Assembly: GCF_010093025.1 (NCBI RefSeq)
Contig: NZ_CP048114.1
Location: 2,294,001-2,358,000 of the forward strand
DNA from: Edaphobacter sp. 12200R-103
Lineage (GTDB): Bacteria > Acidobacteriota > Terriglobia > Terriglobales > Acidobacteriaceae
Direction of reading: 5' to 3'
DNA length: 64,000 nucleotides
Part shown: piece after piece, positions 45,833 through 54,841 of the stretch
Position numbering within the stretch: the first letter of the stretch is position 1
Layout: each line of letters starts with the position of its first letter
Notes under the pieces: generated by a model
Database searches by the model: none
Seen by the model: the letters and a program-made list of their open reading frames with translations, nothing else
What the model was told of the DNA's origin: nothing
Program-made: the position numbers and the translations under genes

Positions 45833-47470
45833 TTACTTGGCTGCCAAAGCAAGCTGCTCCTGATATTCCGCGTATGGGCCCTTGTGGTCGGTAATGTGGA
45901 AGTCGGTCGGGCCGCCCTCAAAATGCCAGATGCGGGTACCAACCTCATCGATCAGGTCCTCATCGTGTGTGACGAGGAAGACCGTGCCCTCATACTTCTG
46001 CAGAGCCTGGTTAAGGGCGTTGATGCTCTCAAGATCCAAATGGTTCGTCGGCTCGTCGAGGATCAGGATGTTCGGCTTCTGCAGCATCAGCTTGCAGAAC
46101 AATAGGCGCGCAGCCTCGCCTCCTGAAAGTGCGTCGGTCTTCTTATTGCCCTCTTCGCCACGGAAGAGCATCTGCCCCAGAATGCCCCGGATATCCTCGC
46201 GGCTGGCCTGTGGATCGAACTGGTGCAGCCAGTCAGCGGCCGTCATGCCCAGTTGGATAGAGCCCTTGTGGTCCTGCGCAAAGTAGCCGATCTGCGCCTC
46301 ATGGCCCCACTTCACCGTGCCCGAATCGAGAGCGGTCGGGTCGGACTCATCCAGACCGGCGTTGGCCAGCAGGGCCTTCAGCATCGTTGTCTTGCCCTGG
46401 CCGTTACGGCCAATCAACACAACCTTGTCTCCACGCATGACTGCCGCGTTGAAGTTGTGGATGACGTGCTCGGTCTTGCCGTCGGGCTGGGTGTAGGACT
46501 TGTTGATGCCCTCTATCTCCAGTACGTGCTTGCCAGAGGGGCGAAGCATGTCGAAACGAATGTAAGGGCGCTGAATGTTCGAACGCGCAAGCTCAGTCGT
46601 TGCCAGGCGTTCAACTTCCTTCTTGCGGGAATTCACCTGCGAGCTGCGGGTACCGGCGGAGAATCGCGCAATGAAGTCGTTCAGCTGCGCGATCTTCTTT
46701 TCACGCTGCTCGTTCTGGCTCTCGATGCGGGCACGAACCTGCGTCTTCTGCAGCACCATATCGTCATAACCACCGGTGTAGGTGATGATCGTCTCATAAT
46801 CGATATCGGCGATGTGAGTGCAGACCGAGTTGAGAAAGTGGCGGTCGTGCGAGATCGTGATAACCGTACCGTTGTAGCGGTTCAGGAAATTCTCGAGCCA
46901 GTGAATTGAATCGAGGTCAAGGTAGTTCGTAGGCTCGTCCAGCAACAGCGCCTGAGGGTTTCCGAAGAGCGCTTGCGCGAGCAGAACGCGCACCTTCTGG
47001 CCGCCCTGCAGCTCGCTCATCTTGCGCTCGTGAACCTCGTCGGGGATGTCGAGCCCCTGGAGCAGAACGGCGGCGTTGGCTTCGGCCTCATAGCCGTCTT
47101 CGTCGCCGACGATGCCCTCAAGCTCACCCAGACGCGAGCCGTCCTCGTCGGTCAGCTCGGGCTTCTCGTAGATCCGCTCGCGCTCCTCAAGAGCCGCCCA
47201 CAGGCCCTTGTTGCCCATGATGACGGTATCGATCACCCGGTAGGCGTCGAACTCGTACTGGTCCTGCTTCAGGACGCCGATCTTTTTCGGGCGTACAACA
47301 GTTCCCTTCTGGGCATCGATCTCGCCCGTAAGGACCTTCATAAACGTTGACTTGCCCGCCCCGTTCGGCCCTGTCAGACCGTAGCGGCGACCCGTGGTAA
47401 AGGTGACCGAAACATCCTCAAAGAGGAGCTTCGAACCATAGCGCATAGTGACATTGGAGACAGAAATCAT
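45833..47470 (-). CDS. ybiT: ABC-F family ATPase, YbiT type
   Basis: A soluble protein of 545 residues with two ABC cassettes and no membrane part; ABC-F proteins act on the ribosome. Seen: Walker A GPNGAGKST and GRNGQGKTT, signatures LQGGQKVRV (altered) and LSGGEAARL, Walker B LLLDEPTNYLD and LILDEPTNHLD, and the linker between cassettes with RFSAGTRSSQVNSRKK. The start VSNVTMRYGSKLLFEDVSV and VCTHIADIDYETIITYTGGY match YbiT rather than EttA or Uup. The start is the ATG complementary to 47468-47470. A resistance role has no support here. Confidence 0.92.
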   Translation of the reverse strand: MISVSNVTMRYGSKLLFEDVSVTFTTGRRYGLTGPNGAGKSTFMKVLTGEIDAQKGTVVRPKKIGVLKQDQYEFDAYRVIDTVIMGNKGLWAALEERERIYEKPELTDEDGSRLGELEGIVGDEDGYEAEANAAVLLQGLDIPDEVHERKMSELQGGQKVRVLLAQALFGNPQALLLDEPTNYLDLDSIHWLENFLNRYNGTVITISHDRHFLNSVCTHIADIDYETIITYTGGYDDMVLQKTQVRARIESQNEQREKKIAQLNDFIARFSAGTRSSQVNSRKKEVERLATTELARSNIQRPYIRFDMLRPSGKHVLEIEGINKSYTQPDGKTEHVIHNFNAAVMRGDKVVLIGRNGQGKTTMLKALLANAGLDESDPTALDSGTVKWGHEAQIGYFAQDHKGSIQLGMTAADWLHQFDPQASREDIRGILGQMLFRGEEGNKKTDALSGGEAARLLFCKLMLQKPNILILDEPTNHLDLESINALNQALQKYEGTVFLVTHDEDLIDEVGTRIWHFEGGPTDFHITDHKGPYAEYQEQLALAAK

Positions 47471-47599
47471 CACCTTAATTCTCTCATGTCCGGCGTTCTT
47501 AAACGCTAGCTGAAGAGCCGACCGCGCGCGGATCATAACGACGCATCCGCATGAATTTGCTGAGATTTTGCAGAAATTCGATCAACCGCATCCCAATAG

Positions 47600-48030
47600 A
47601 AGCAGTTAGGAGCACTGCTAATCCGCCTCAGGAGCGGCCTTACGCTCAGGAAACTCAATCCCCGCGCTGTTTACGCAAGAGCCTGGACAGGCAGCTCTGC
47701 CTTCTATCTGGTTGCCATCCTCTCAGCTTTGGCTGCCGCAGCCGCACGGTTCGTTGCAGCATATCGGTATATCGGGAATCCGCGGGTCGAGTATGGTCTG
47801 CTTCATCTTCCGGTAGCATTCCTTCAGATTGCGATCTTCGCCGCGGCTCTTGGGCTGGCGTACCGCTGGTATCTCTACCGGGAACCACGGCAGCCGCTCT
47901 CGTCCAGGACACTGCCACCGCCTCCGCTCTTCTCGCAGACACTCCTGCTCTCTGGATCAGGATGGACCAGGGCGGCTACAGCATACTTTCGACGGAAGAA
48001 ATTCAAAAACTTCAATCGCTCCGTCACTAA
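47600..48030 (+). pseudogene. Possible two-helix membrane protein with a frameshift
   Basis: One frame, open from 47600, encodes two membrane-like helices (SSAFYLVAILSALAAAAARF and HLPVAFLQIAIFAAALGLAY) but has no good start codon, and after YREPRQP turns into Pro/Ser and then basic sequence. In the neighbouring frame the stretch ending at 48030 looks like a natural C terminus (ATASALLADTPALWIRMDQG, then STEEIQKLQSLRH). A single-base shift near 47880-47900 would join the two. The evidence is composition only, so this is tentative. Confidence 0.35.
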
Positions 48031-48049
48031 GGACTTTTTTCAACACAAA

Positions 48050-48101
48050 GGCGATGCAAGCGGATCATTATAAAAATAAAAGAGGATTCGCCTGCATCGC
48101 C
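48050..48101 (-). terminator. Inverted repeat after the DEAD-box helicase
   Basis: GGCGATGCAAGCGGATC pairs with GGATTCGCCTGCATCGCC across an A/T-rich loop of about 18 bases, with two mismatches. It lies just after the helicase stop on the minus strand; TTTG follows. Probably a terminator. Confidence 0.5.
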
Positions 48102-48114
48102 CCATAGCGCTTAT

Positions 48115-49599
48115 TTAGCGCCCTCCGCGATTCGGACGCGAACCGGAGCGAGCCTTGCTGCTGGCACGACCTGACGGGCCACTTGGCCTTCCGCCAGGCC
48201 CTCTCCGTCCCTTGCGACGTGCACGAGGGCCGTTGTCTCCGCCGTTTGCGGATGCGCCTGGCTGCCCGTTTGCGTCGCCACGCCAGGACCGGGTCTCAAG
48301 CGCCAACAACGCCTCGAGGCCTGAAGCTGCCTGGTTGACGATCCCTGAGGATCTAACAATGGAATTCAGATCTACCGGCTTGTTGCGCTCCTCTTTCTCA
48401 AGATTCTTGTCGGCCTCGCGCCACTCGAACTTGATCTTCAATTCGCGCTCCAGCTTGCGTGCGTCGTGACGCTCTTGCGGCATGACAAACGTCGTAGCCA
48501 CGCCCTTAGCGCCCGCTCGCCCGGTACGGCCGATGCGGTGCACGAAGTCTTCACTCGCATTCGGCAGATCGTAGTTGACGACATGCGCAATGTCAGAGAT
48601 GTCGATACCCCGCGCTGCAACGTCGGTCGCCACCAGCACGCGGTGCTTTCCGGTAGCAAAGCCCTTCAGAGCAGAACTGCGCTGGGATTGCGAGCGATCT
48701 CCGTGAATCGCGTTCGTATCGTGCCCAAGCTTTTCGAGCTTGCGCGAGATACGGTCAGCACCGTGCTTCGTACGCGAGAAGACCAGGAAGGTTCCCTGCT
48801 CCTCTTGAAGCATCTGGTTGAGCAGGCCAAGCTTCTGGTCCTGCATCACCGTATAGACGCGCAGTTCCACGCGATCCGACGGCTTCGATGTGGTGCCGAT
48901 CTCAATACGAACCGGGTTCTTCACGTAGTCGCGCACGACCTCCTGGATGTTGGCATCCAGAGTCGCGGAGTAGCACATCGTCTGCCTTCCCTTGGGAATG
49001 GCGGAGACAATGCGGCGAATCGGCGGCAGAAATCCCATATCGAGCATGCGATCGACCTCATCGAGGACGAACATGTCGACATGCGACAGATCGATCTGGC
49101 GCCGGCGAAGATAGTCCTCAAGACGGCCAGGAGTAGCAACCACCAGCCTTGGGCCACGATTGAGATTCTCAAGCTGCGTGTTCTCAGAGAGCCCACCGCA
49201 GACGAGCACGGCGTCGTGCTTCATGCCGGGCATCAGCTTGTAGTAGCTCTCAAGCACCTGCATTGCAAGCTCGCGGGTGGGCAGCAGAATCAGCGCGCGG
49301 ATCGGGCTGCGCTTACCCCGTGTGCTCGGGGCGGACGTGGCGTCCAGCCGCTCCAGCATCGGAACAAGGAAGCTCAGAGTCTTACCGGTTCCAGTCGATG
49401 CTGTCGCCAGAATGTCCCGGCCCTCGAGGGCTGGAGGAATCGCTCCAGCCTGAACCGGCGTCGGGGTTACAAAGCCAGCGTCTGTCAGGCGCTTCTTGAG
49501 CGCGTCCGAGATGTTGAAGTCTGTAAAAACGGGTGAGTTGCTGGAATTGTTTGCGGTAGTCGAATCCAGCTGCTGAGGTACTTCTAAAATTGTCGTCAA
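48115..49599 (-). CDS. DEAD-box RNA helicase, RhlE type
   Basis: A 494-residue ATP-dependent RNA helicase. Seen: the Q motif (FTDFNISDALKKRLTDAGF, then PTPVQAGAIP), motif I ASTGTGKT, PTRELA, TPGRLEDYL, DEVDRM, SAT, and the second domain with VATDVAARGID and HRIGRTGRAG. The C-terminal tail is rich in Arg, Gly, Ser and Pro, as in cold-shock helicases that bind RNA loosely. Start TTG (complement of 49597-49599) with AAGGA five bases upstream; the open frame before it is not conserved. A 411-base stretch without a gene precedes it. Confidence 0.93.
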   Translation of the reverse strand: MTTILEVPQQLDSTTANNSSNSPVFTDFNISDALKKRLTDAGFVTPTPVQAGAIPPALEGRDILATASTGTGKTLSFLVPMLERLDATSAPSTRGKRSPIRALILLPTRELAMQVLESYYKLMPGMKHDAVLVCGGLSENTQLENLNRGPRLVVATPGRLEDYLRRRQIDLSHVDMFVLDEVDRMLDMGFLPPIRRIVSAIPKGRQTMCYSATLDANIQEVVRDYVKNPVRIEIGTTSKPSDRVELRVYTVMQDQKLGLLNQMLQEEQGTFLVFSRTKHGADRISRKLEKLGHDTNAIHGDRSQSQRSSALKGFATGKHRVLVATDVAARGIDISDIAHVVNYDLPNASEDFVHRIGRTGRAGAKGVATTFVMPQERHDARKLERELKIKFEWREADKNLEKEERNKPVDLNSIVRSSGIVNQAASGLEALLALETRSWRGDANGQPGASANGGDNGPRARRKGRRGPGGRPSGPSGRASSKARSGSRPNRGGR

Positions 49600-50010
49600 A
49601 ATAATCCTTAAGTAAGGCCGCAAGCGATGCGGTGTGCCTGGAGAATGCAGAACGATGCGAAGACGCATCATGGATTCCGGGGTTATCAGCTTGCCCTGCT
49701 TCGGGCGTACGCTGCTGCACGGCGAGAAAGGTCACCATTGACCTTCCGTCCAAGCCAGAGCAACCAGCGCATTCTATCCTGAAAATTAACAGAAAGGGCG
49801 CGGGGAGTAAGCTTCACGGTCTCTGGCCAGCCCGAATCCATCCGGGGCGTCCCGTAAAGCAGATGAGGACGAAATCTTTCTCGCCTTCTTTTTGAGGATA
49901 TCACAACTCCGGGAAGCGGAGCCGCCGAATCTCTGCCCGCGCCGCCCCGGGAAAAACAGAAGTGGCGCAGCTCACCGGCCACGCCACTTCAGATTCATTA
50001 AGGGGTCGGT
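49600..50010. other. Intergenic region upstream of the helicase
   Basis: No gene is supported on either strand. The msrA terminator occupies 49952-49990. The remaining 350 bases may be a long helicase leader; I see no conserved RNA element. Confidence 0.5.
49952..49990 (-). terminator. Terminator after msrA
   Basis: GAAGTGGCG and CGCCACTTC form a perfect 9-bp stem with a 14-base loop; on the minus strand TGTTTTT follows. Confidence 0.85.
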
Positions 50011-50487
50011 TTAGATATGACAGCTCACCATTCCACGCTTCTCCAGGTAGCGCTGGTGGTACTCCTCAGCCTTCCAGAACACCTTCGTTGGAAGTACCTG
50101 GGTAGCGATGGCATTGCGGTACGTGCCTGATGCGTTTAACTCAGCGATCTTCTCTCTCGCTTCTGCAAGCTGTGCTTCGCTGTGGGTGAAGATCACACTG
50201 CGGTACTGCGTACCCACGTCCGGGCCCTGCCGATTGACCTGTGTGGGGTCGTGCATCGCGAAGAATGCATCCAACAGCTTCTCGTATGTAATTCGTGAGT
50301 TGTCAAACGTAACCTGAACAACCTCCGCATGGCCGGTGCGGTCTGTACACACATCCTGGTAACTCGGCCGCTCGAGGTCTCCGCCTTCGTAGCCCGCCGT
50401 TGTATCGAGTACTCCAATAATTTCATTGAACTTTGCTTCTGCACCCCAGAAGCATCCTGCACCAAATGTAGCCTTCTCGATTGCCAC
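50011..50487 (-). CDS. msrA: Peptide-methionine (S)-S-oxide reductase
   Basis: Repairs oxidised methionine in proteins. Seen: the active-site block TFGAGCFWGAEAKF with Cys12, GYEGGDLERPSYQDVC, TGHAEVVQVTFD, and DPTQVNRQGPDVGTQYRSVIF. The 158 residues are a short, single-domain form. A Cys near the end (VSCHI) may serve as resolving residue. It has its own terminator. Confidence 0.96.
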   Translation of the reverse strand: MAIEKATFGAGCFWGAEAKFNEIIGVLDTTAGYEGGDLERPSYQDVCTDRTGHAEVVQVTFDNSRITYEKLLDAFFAMHDPTQVNRQGPDVGTQYRSVIFTHSEAQLAEAREKIAELNASGTYRNAIATQVLPTKVFWKAEEYHQRYLEKRGMVSCHI

Positions 50488-50776
50488 TGTTACTGACTCC
50501 TTTGCTGCACACTGCGACTTGCCTGTGATGCGACTGACTTACCACCTCGTTGCAGTCGGACGACACCTATTGGATGCTCTTATCGACCGGTTTGTCATCC
50601 CCCGGATGATGAATAGCGGGAGTAATTCTGGTCGCTTATAACCGGAGCTGTCAATGCCACGTGACTATCTTTCGATAGCCGGAAGATAGTTCTCTCCCGA
50701 AGGGAGCACCGCCCGCCATCGAACCCCTCATGGCTTGCATGGCCTGCACCTTATCAGGATCTTAATTTTGTGGAAA

Positions 50777-51679
50777 TCAGCCCCGCCGGCCCTCGGTCCT
50801 CGGGACCGGACGTTGCTTCTTCTTCGGAGGAACAGGCTTTTTGAGCTGGGCGAACTCCGGAACCCTCTGCTTCGGCGTGACCTTCAGGCCATGTGCGGCT
50901 CTCTCTAGAGCCATCACCTCTCCCTGCGTCAGCTCACGATACTCCCCGGGAGGCACATCGAGCCGCAGAGCGCCATAGCCGATTCGGCGGATCTTCTCCA
51001 CATGATGCCCAACCTCCTCGAACATCTTGCGGATCTGCCGGTTTCGGCCCTCCGTCAGGGTAAGCTCAAACCACGGATTATCCCCGCCCCTCACCTGCTC
51101 GATCTTTGCCGGCGATGTAAGAACGCGATCCCTGCGACCGCTGCGCACCTCGTTCAGGCGGCCGCGATCGATCATAATGCCCCGGCGAAGCTGATCGACC
51201 GCCTCCTGCGACGGTGCCCCGGCTACCTTCACGAGGTAAGTCTTCTCCACGCCTGCTGCAGCCTTTGACAGCTTGTTGGCCAGTCCCCCATCGTTCGTCA
51301 TCAGCAGCAGGCCCTCAGAGAGATAATCGAGGCGCCCGACCGGGTAGAGACGCACGGAATCCCCATGAGGCCCACGCTTGCTGGCCATCAGCTCAACGAC
51401 CGTGGGACGTTTCTCCGGATCGGAGAGCGTGGTGACATAGCCTCGCGGCTTGTTCAGCATGTAGTAGCGGCGCTGCTCTTTTCCATGCAGCAGTTTGCCA
51501 TCGACGCGAATGTGATCCCGGTCGGCGTCCGCACGGGTTCCCAGCTCGGTGACGACCTTGCCATTGACCTGGACCCGTCCCTCCAGAATGAGCTGTTCCG
51601 CCTTGCGACGGCTCGTCACTCCCGCTCCCGCAAGGATCTTCTGCAGGCGTTCGCCCCTCTGTTCGGTCGGTTCGGTCAT
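50777..51679 (-). CDS. Pseudouridine synthase, RluB/RsuA type
   Basis: A 300-residue RNA-modifying enzyme. Seen: an S4 RNA-binding domain (RLQKILAGAGVTSRRKAEQL), LNKPRGYVTTLSD, the catalytic block YPVGRLDYLSEGLLLMTNDG with the essential Asp, and LTEGRNRQIRKMFE, then a basic Pro/Lys tail. 23S rRNA is the likely target (RluB). Start is either the ATG complementary to 51677-51679 (GGAGGG very close) or a TTG at 51727 that has AGGTGG upstream and would add 16 residues. It follows scpB, as in many bacteria. Confidence 0.9.
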   Translation of the reverse strand: MTEPTEQRGERLQKILAGAGVTSRRKAEQLILEGRVQVNGKVVTELGTRADADRDHIRVDGKLLHGKEQRRYYMLNKPRGYVTTLSDPEKRPTVVELMASKRGPHGDSVRLYPVGRLDYLSEGLLLMTNDGGLANKLSKAAAGVEKTYLVKVAGAPSQEAVDQLRRGIMIDRGRLNEVRSGRRDRVLTSPAKIEQVRGGDNPWFELTLTEGRNRQIRKMFEEVGHHVEKIRRIGYGALRLDVPPGEYRELTQGEVMALERAAHGLKVTPKQRVPEFAQLKKPVPPKKKQRPVPRTEGRRG

Positions 51680-51735
51680 CCCTCCATTATCTCCTGAACG
51701 GGCTGACTCCGCTTCCTGGGAGAACAAGTTCCCAC

Positions 51736-52866
51736 CTACTCGGCGGGTTCCTCCACAAGATCACTGCTCTCGCCCTGCACAGGCTCTTCTGTCGCTTCAG
51801 CCCCTATGCTCTCAGGCTCATCGTCGGGAAGCTGATCGTCGAGCGGATCATCGACCGGGTCGGGGCTGCCGTCGGCCTGCGGAAGATGCGTATGCCGCTC
51901 TGGTTCCAGTTCCTCGGCGCTCTCCGGTGCATGATGCTCCGGCGCCGGCTCCATAGGAATCTCCTCCTGTTCGGCCAGTTCTCCCGCCATCTTCTCGAAC
52001 TCCTCGATCGAGGGCAGTTCGTTGATGTCCTTCAGCCCGAAGCGCAGAAGAAAGTCCTTCGTCGTTTTATAGAGAATTGGCCGTCCGATGACCTGCTTGC
52101 GTCCCGCAGTCGTCACCAGCTTACGGGCCATCAACGAACCCAGCACGCCGCCCGAGTCGACCCCACGAATCTCCGACACCTCCGGCGCCGTAATCGGCTG
52201 CTTATAGGCCACAACTGCCAGCGTCTCCAGTGCCTGCAGCGAGAGCTTCAAGGGCGGCTTGAGCGACTTTACAAAACCCCGCACCGCGTCGTGATACTCC
52301 GGCTTGGTGGCCATGCGATAGCCGCTTGCAACCTCACGAATCTCCAGGCCGCGATGATCGTTAGCGTACTCGACAATCAGCTGGTCGAGAATGGAGCGGA
52401 AGTACTCGCGCAGTTTCCGGTTTCTCTCCTTCTCCTCCTTCGCCTCTCGCGCGGACTGCCGTCCGGGAGTCTCGGCCTCCTCCTCATCCTGAGAAGACTC
52501 GGTAGCAGCTGCGGTGGCAACTTCTTCCGGAAAAGATCCCATCTCCTGATGGGACTCCGCCGCTTCGGTGACAGGCTCGGCCCCTCCCTCCGGCCCGGGG
52601 GCAGAGGCATCGTCAGGAGACGTCTCATCCGAGTCGACAATCTCTTCGTTCAAACCCTCTACATCGGTATCACGTGCGTCGTTCGCTTCAGAGGAACTCT
52701 CGTCGCTGTTCTGCTCCTCTCCCTCCAGGGCAAGCGCCTGTTGGGCCTGCGCAATCTGGTCAAGCTCGGCCTGGGCCTCCTGGCCGAGCAGGCCCATCAG
52801 CTGGGAAAGGGTCACCGGTTCTTCCGATGCGTAAATGACGGCTTCGATCTTTGCTTTGAGGCTCAT
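51736..52866 (-). CDS. scpB: Segregation and condensation protein B, with long acidic insertions
   Basis: Winged-helix partner of ScpA in the Smc condensin complex. Seen: the start LKAKIEAVIYASEEPVTLSQL and the second half with EVASGYRMATKPEYHDAVRGF, QALETLAVVAYKQPITAPEV, EIRGVDSGGVLGSLMARKLV and GRPILYKTTKDFLLRFGL. Unusually, about 100 very acidic residues separate the first helices (to about residue 45) from the rest, and about 75 acidic residues follow residue 300. The total of 376 residues is roughly twice the usual length. scpA lies beyond the pit gene on the same strand. Confidence 0.92.
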   Translation of the reverse strand: MSLKAKIEAVIYASEEPVTLSQLMGLLGQEAQAELDQIAQAQQALALEGEEQNSDESSSEANDARDTDVEGLNEEIVDSDETSPDDASAPGPEGGAEPVTEAAESHQEMGSFPEEVATAAATESSQDEEEAETPGRQSAREAKEEKERNRKLREYFRSILDQLIVEYANDHRGLEIREVASGYRMATKPEYHDAVRGFVKSLKPPLKLSLQALETLAVVAYKQPITAPEVSEIRGVDSGGVLGSLMARKLVTTAGRKQVIGRPILYKTTKDFLLRFGLKDINELPSIEEFEKMAGELAEQEEIPMEPAPEHHAPESAEELEPERHTHLPQADGSPDPVDDPLDDQLPDDEPESIGAEATEEPVQGESSDLVEEPAE

Positions 52867-53018
52867 TGCCTACGAGTGTATAAGAAGGCCGCCCCGCCAG
52901 AGCATCCAGCAGAAGGAGCATTCGGGACGCGTTTTGCACAGTGGAAGAGATAAAGTGAGCGTTTCCCCACCCGGAATACGTGTGCCAGGAGAGCAGTCCT
53001 CACCGCAGCTCGCTTATT

Positions 53019-53080
53019 GGCACGGCTTCAGCCGTGCCAATGGGTTTTGTCCCGGAAAGCAACTTTAGCCACTGAGGTCA
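53019..53080 (+). repeat. Dispersed intergenic repeat, family B
   Basis: GGCACGGCTTCAGCCGTGCC at 53019-53038, then AAGCAACTTTAGCCACTGAGGTC. It is the same layout as the copy before hisB; here it lies between pit and scpB. Confidence 0.85.
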
Positions 53081-53105
53081 GCGCTGCCTGGAGCTAACCC
53101 GCCAC

Positions 53106-54710
53106 CTATTTCACCAGCAAATTGAACAGCCAGTACAGGCCTCCAGCAAGGACGGCCGCAGCCGGAAGCGTAAAGACCCATGCCAGGGCAATATCGCGCA
53201 GCGTCGCCGCCTGCAGGCCGCTCTTGTTGGCGGCCATCGTCCCGGCCACGCCCGACGAAAGTACGTGGGTCGTGCTGACCGGTAACCCGTACCCATCCGC
53301 CGCGAGGATGGTCGCCATCGCCACCAGTTCGGCCGAGGCGCCCTGCGCGTACGTCAGGTGAGTCTTGCCGATCTTCTCGCCGACCGTCACCACGATTCGC
53401 TTCCACCCAACCATCGTTCCCAGTCCCAGGGCCAGAGCAACCGCTACCTTCACCCACGAAGGAATGAACTTCGTAGAACGGTCCAGAAAGCCCTTGTAGT
53501 TTCCGAAGACCTTTTTATCGTGGTCGGAGATGTTGCTGGGGCCATACTTCGGCAACAGGCGCATCGTCTCGCTTACAAGGTACATCTGGTTGCGAACGTT
53601 GGCCTGCATATTGGCGGGCACGCGCCCAAGGTCGCCGTAGCGGGTGACCTCGTTCTGAATATCGTTGATCATCTGCCGCATTGCCAGCATGGTATCCGGC
53701 TGAAATTGATGCGTAGAAACAAAATGCTCCAGCTCCTGGCCGGAATCCGCCACGACGGCATTCGGATCGAGATAATGCGAAACAGCATCCGAGGTCTGCT
53801 GCGAGACCGCCACAAAGGTCTGAACCTGGGACCGGGTGACGGCATGGTTCAAAGCATAGGCGGTTGGTACGGTGCCCACCAGAATCAGCATGATCAGCCC
53901 CATTCCCTTCTGGCCGTCATTGGATCCATGGGCAAAACTGACACCGGTGCAGGTGAGGACCAGCAGCGCGCGAATATAGAAGGGCGGCGGCTCCGTACCT
54001 TTCGGAGCCTCATAAAGACGCGGATCGCGCAGCAACAGCTTGAACAGCCCAAACAGCACTGCCGCGCCCAGAAATCCAACCAGCGGGGAAAACAGCAGCG
54101 CCTTGAAGACCTTTGTCACCTGCTCCCAGTCCACGCCGCTCACGCCGCTGGCGCCGTGCAACATCTGGTTGGTGATGCCGACGCCGATAATGGAGCCGAT
54201 CATGGTATGTGAGCTGGAGGCAGGCAGGCCGCGCCACCAGGTAGCGAGATTCCACAGGATGGCCGCCACCAGCAGCGCAAAGACCATGGCGAAGCCCGAT
54301 CCCTTGCTGACCTTCAGGATCAGCTCGACAGGCAGCAGCGTAATCACCGCATACGCTACTGCTCCCGAGCTGGTGAGCACGCCGACAAAGTTCCAGAGCC
54401 CCGACCAGACGACCGCGATATGAGGCTCCAGAGAGTGTGTATAGATCACCGTCGCAACCGCATTCGCCGTGTCATGGAAGCCGTTGACAAACTCAAACCC
54501 AAGGGCGATCAGCAAAGCGATTCCCAGCAGAAAGTAGGGAAAGATCGAACCGGTGTGGGCGAACGACAGGTCCTTTGCAAGCTGGCTGACGATGTAGCCA
54601 AGCCCACACACCAGCAACAAGCCAAAGAGGACAGCTCCAACTTTACCGGGGGAGGACTTTTTCAGCTTTTCGTCGAGAAGAGAACCTGGAAGCGTGGCTG
54701 GCGTCGCCAT
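53106..54710 (-). CDS. pit: Inorganic phosphate transporter, PiT family
   Basis: A 534-residue inner-membrane, cation-coupled phosphate carrier. Seen: both family signatures, GFEFVNGFHDTANAVATVIY in the first half and DGYGLPVSTTHVLSSGVAG in the second, plus SSSHTMIGSIIGVG and SFAHGSNDGQKGMGL. About ten membrane helices flank a hydrophilic central loop of some 120 residues (around 300-420). It interrupts the scpA-scpB pair. Confidence 0.94.
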   Translation of the reverse strand: MATPATLPGSLLDEKLKKSSPGKVGAVLFGLLLVCGLGYIVSQLAKDLSFAHTGSIFPYFLLGIALLIALGFEFVNGFHDTANAVATVIYTHSLEPHIAVVWSGLWNFVGVLTSSGAVAYAVITLLPVELILKVSKGSGFAMVFALLVAAILWNLATWWRGLPASSSHTMIGSIIGVGITNQMLHGASGVSGVDWEQVTKVFKALLFSPLVGFLGAAVLFGLFKLLLRDPRLYEAPKGTEPPPFYIRALLVLTCTGVSFAHGSNDGQKGMGLIMLILVGTVPTAYALNHAVTRSQVQTFVAVSQQTSDAVSHYLDPNAVVADSGQELEHFVSTHQFQPDTMLAMRQMINDIQNEVTRYGDLGRVPANMQANVRNQMYLVSETMRLLPKYGPSNISDHDKKVFGNYKGFLDRSTKFIPSWVKVAVALALGLGTMVGWKRIVVTVGEKIGKTHLTYAQGASAELVAMATILAADGYGLPVSTTHVLSSGVAGTMAANKSGLQAATLRDIALAWVFTLPAAAVLAGGLYWLFNLLVK

Positions 54711-54841
54711 AAATCGTCACCTTGAGATGGATTCGGGCCCGTGGTCAGTGACGCTGAGCATAGGACGGCTCTGCGAACAGAATGTAAAAACCGGGTAAAG
54801 AAATCGACTTTAGTAGCCAGCGCTAACCCGGCGGCTCGGGA

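Larger units (their letters stand above)
47471..48114. other. Long region without an intact gene
   Basis: It holds the possibly broken membrane gene at 47600-48030, and an inverted repeat at 48050-48101. Otherwise nothing is supported. Confidence 0.5.
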
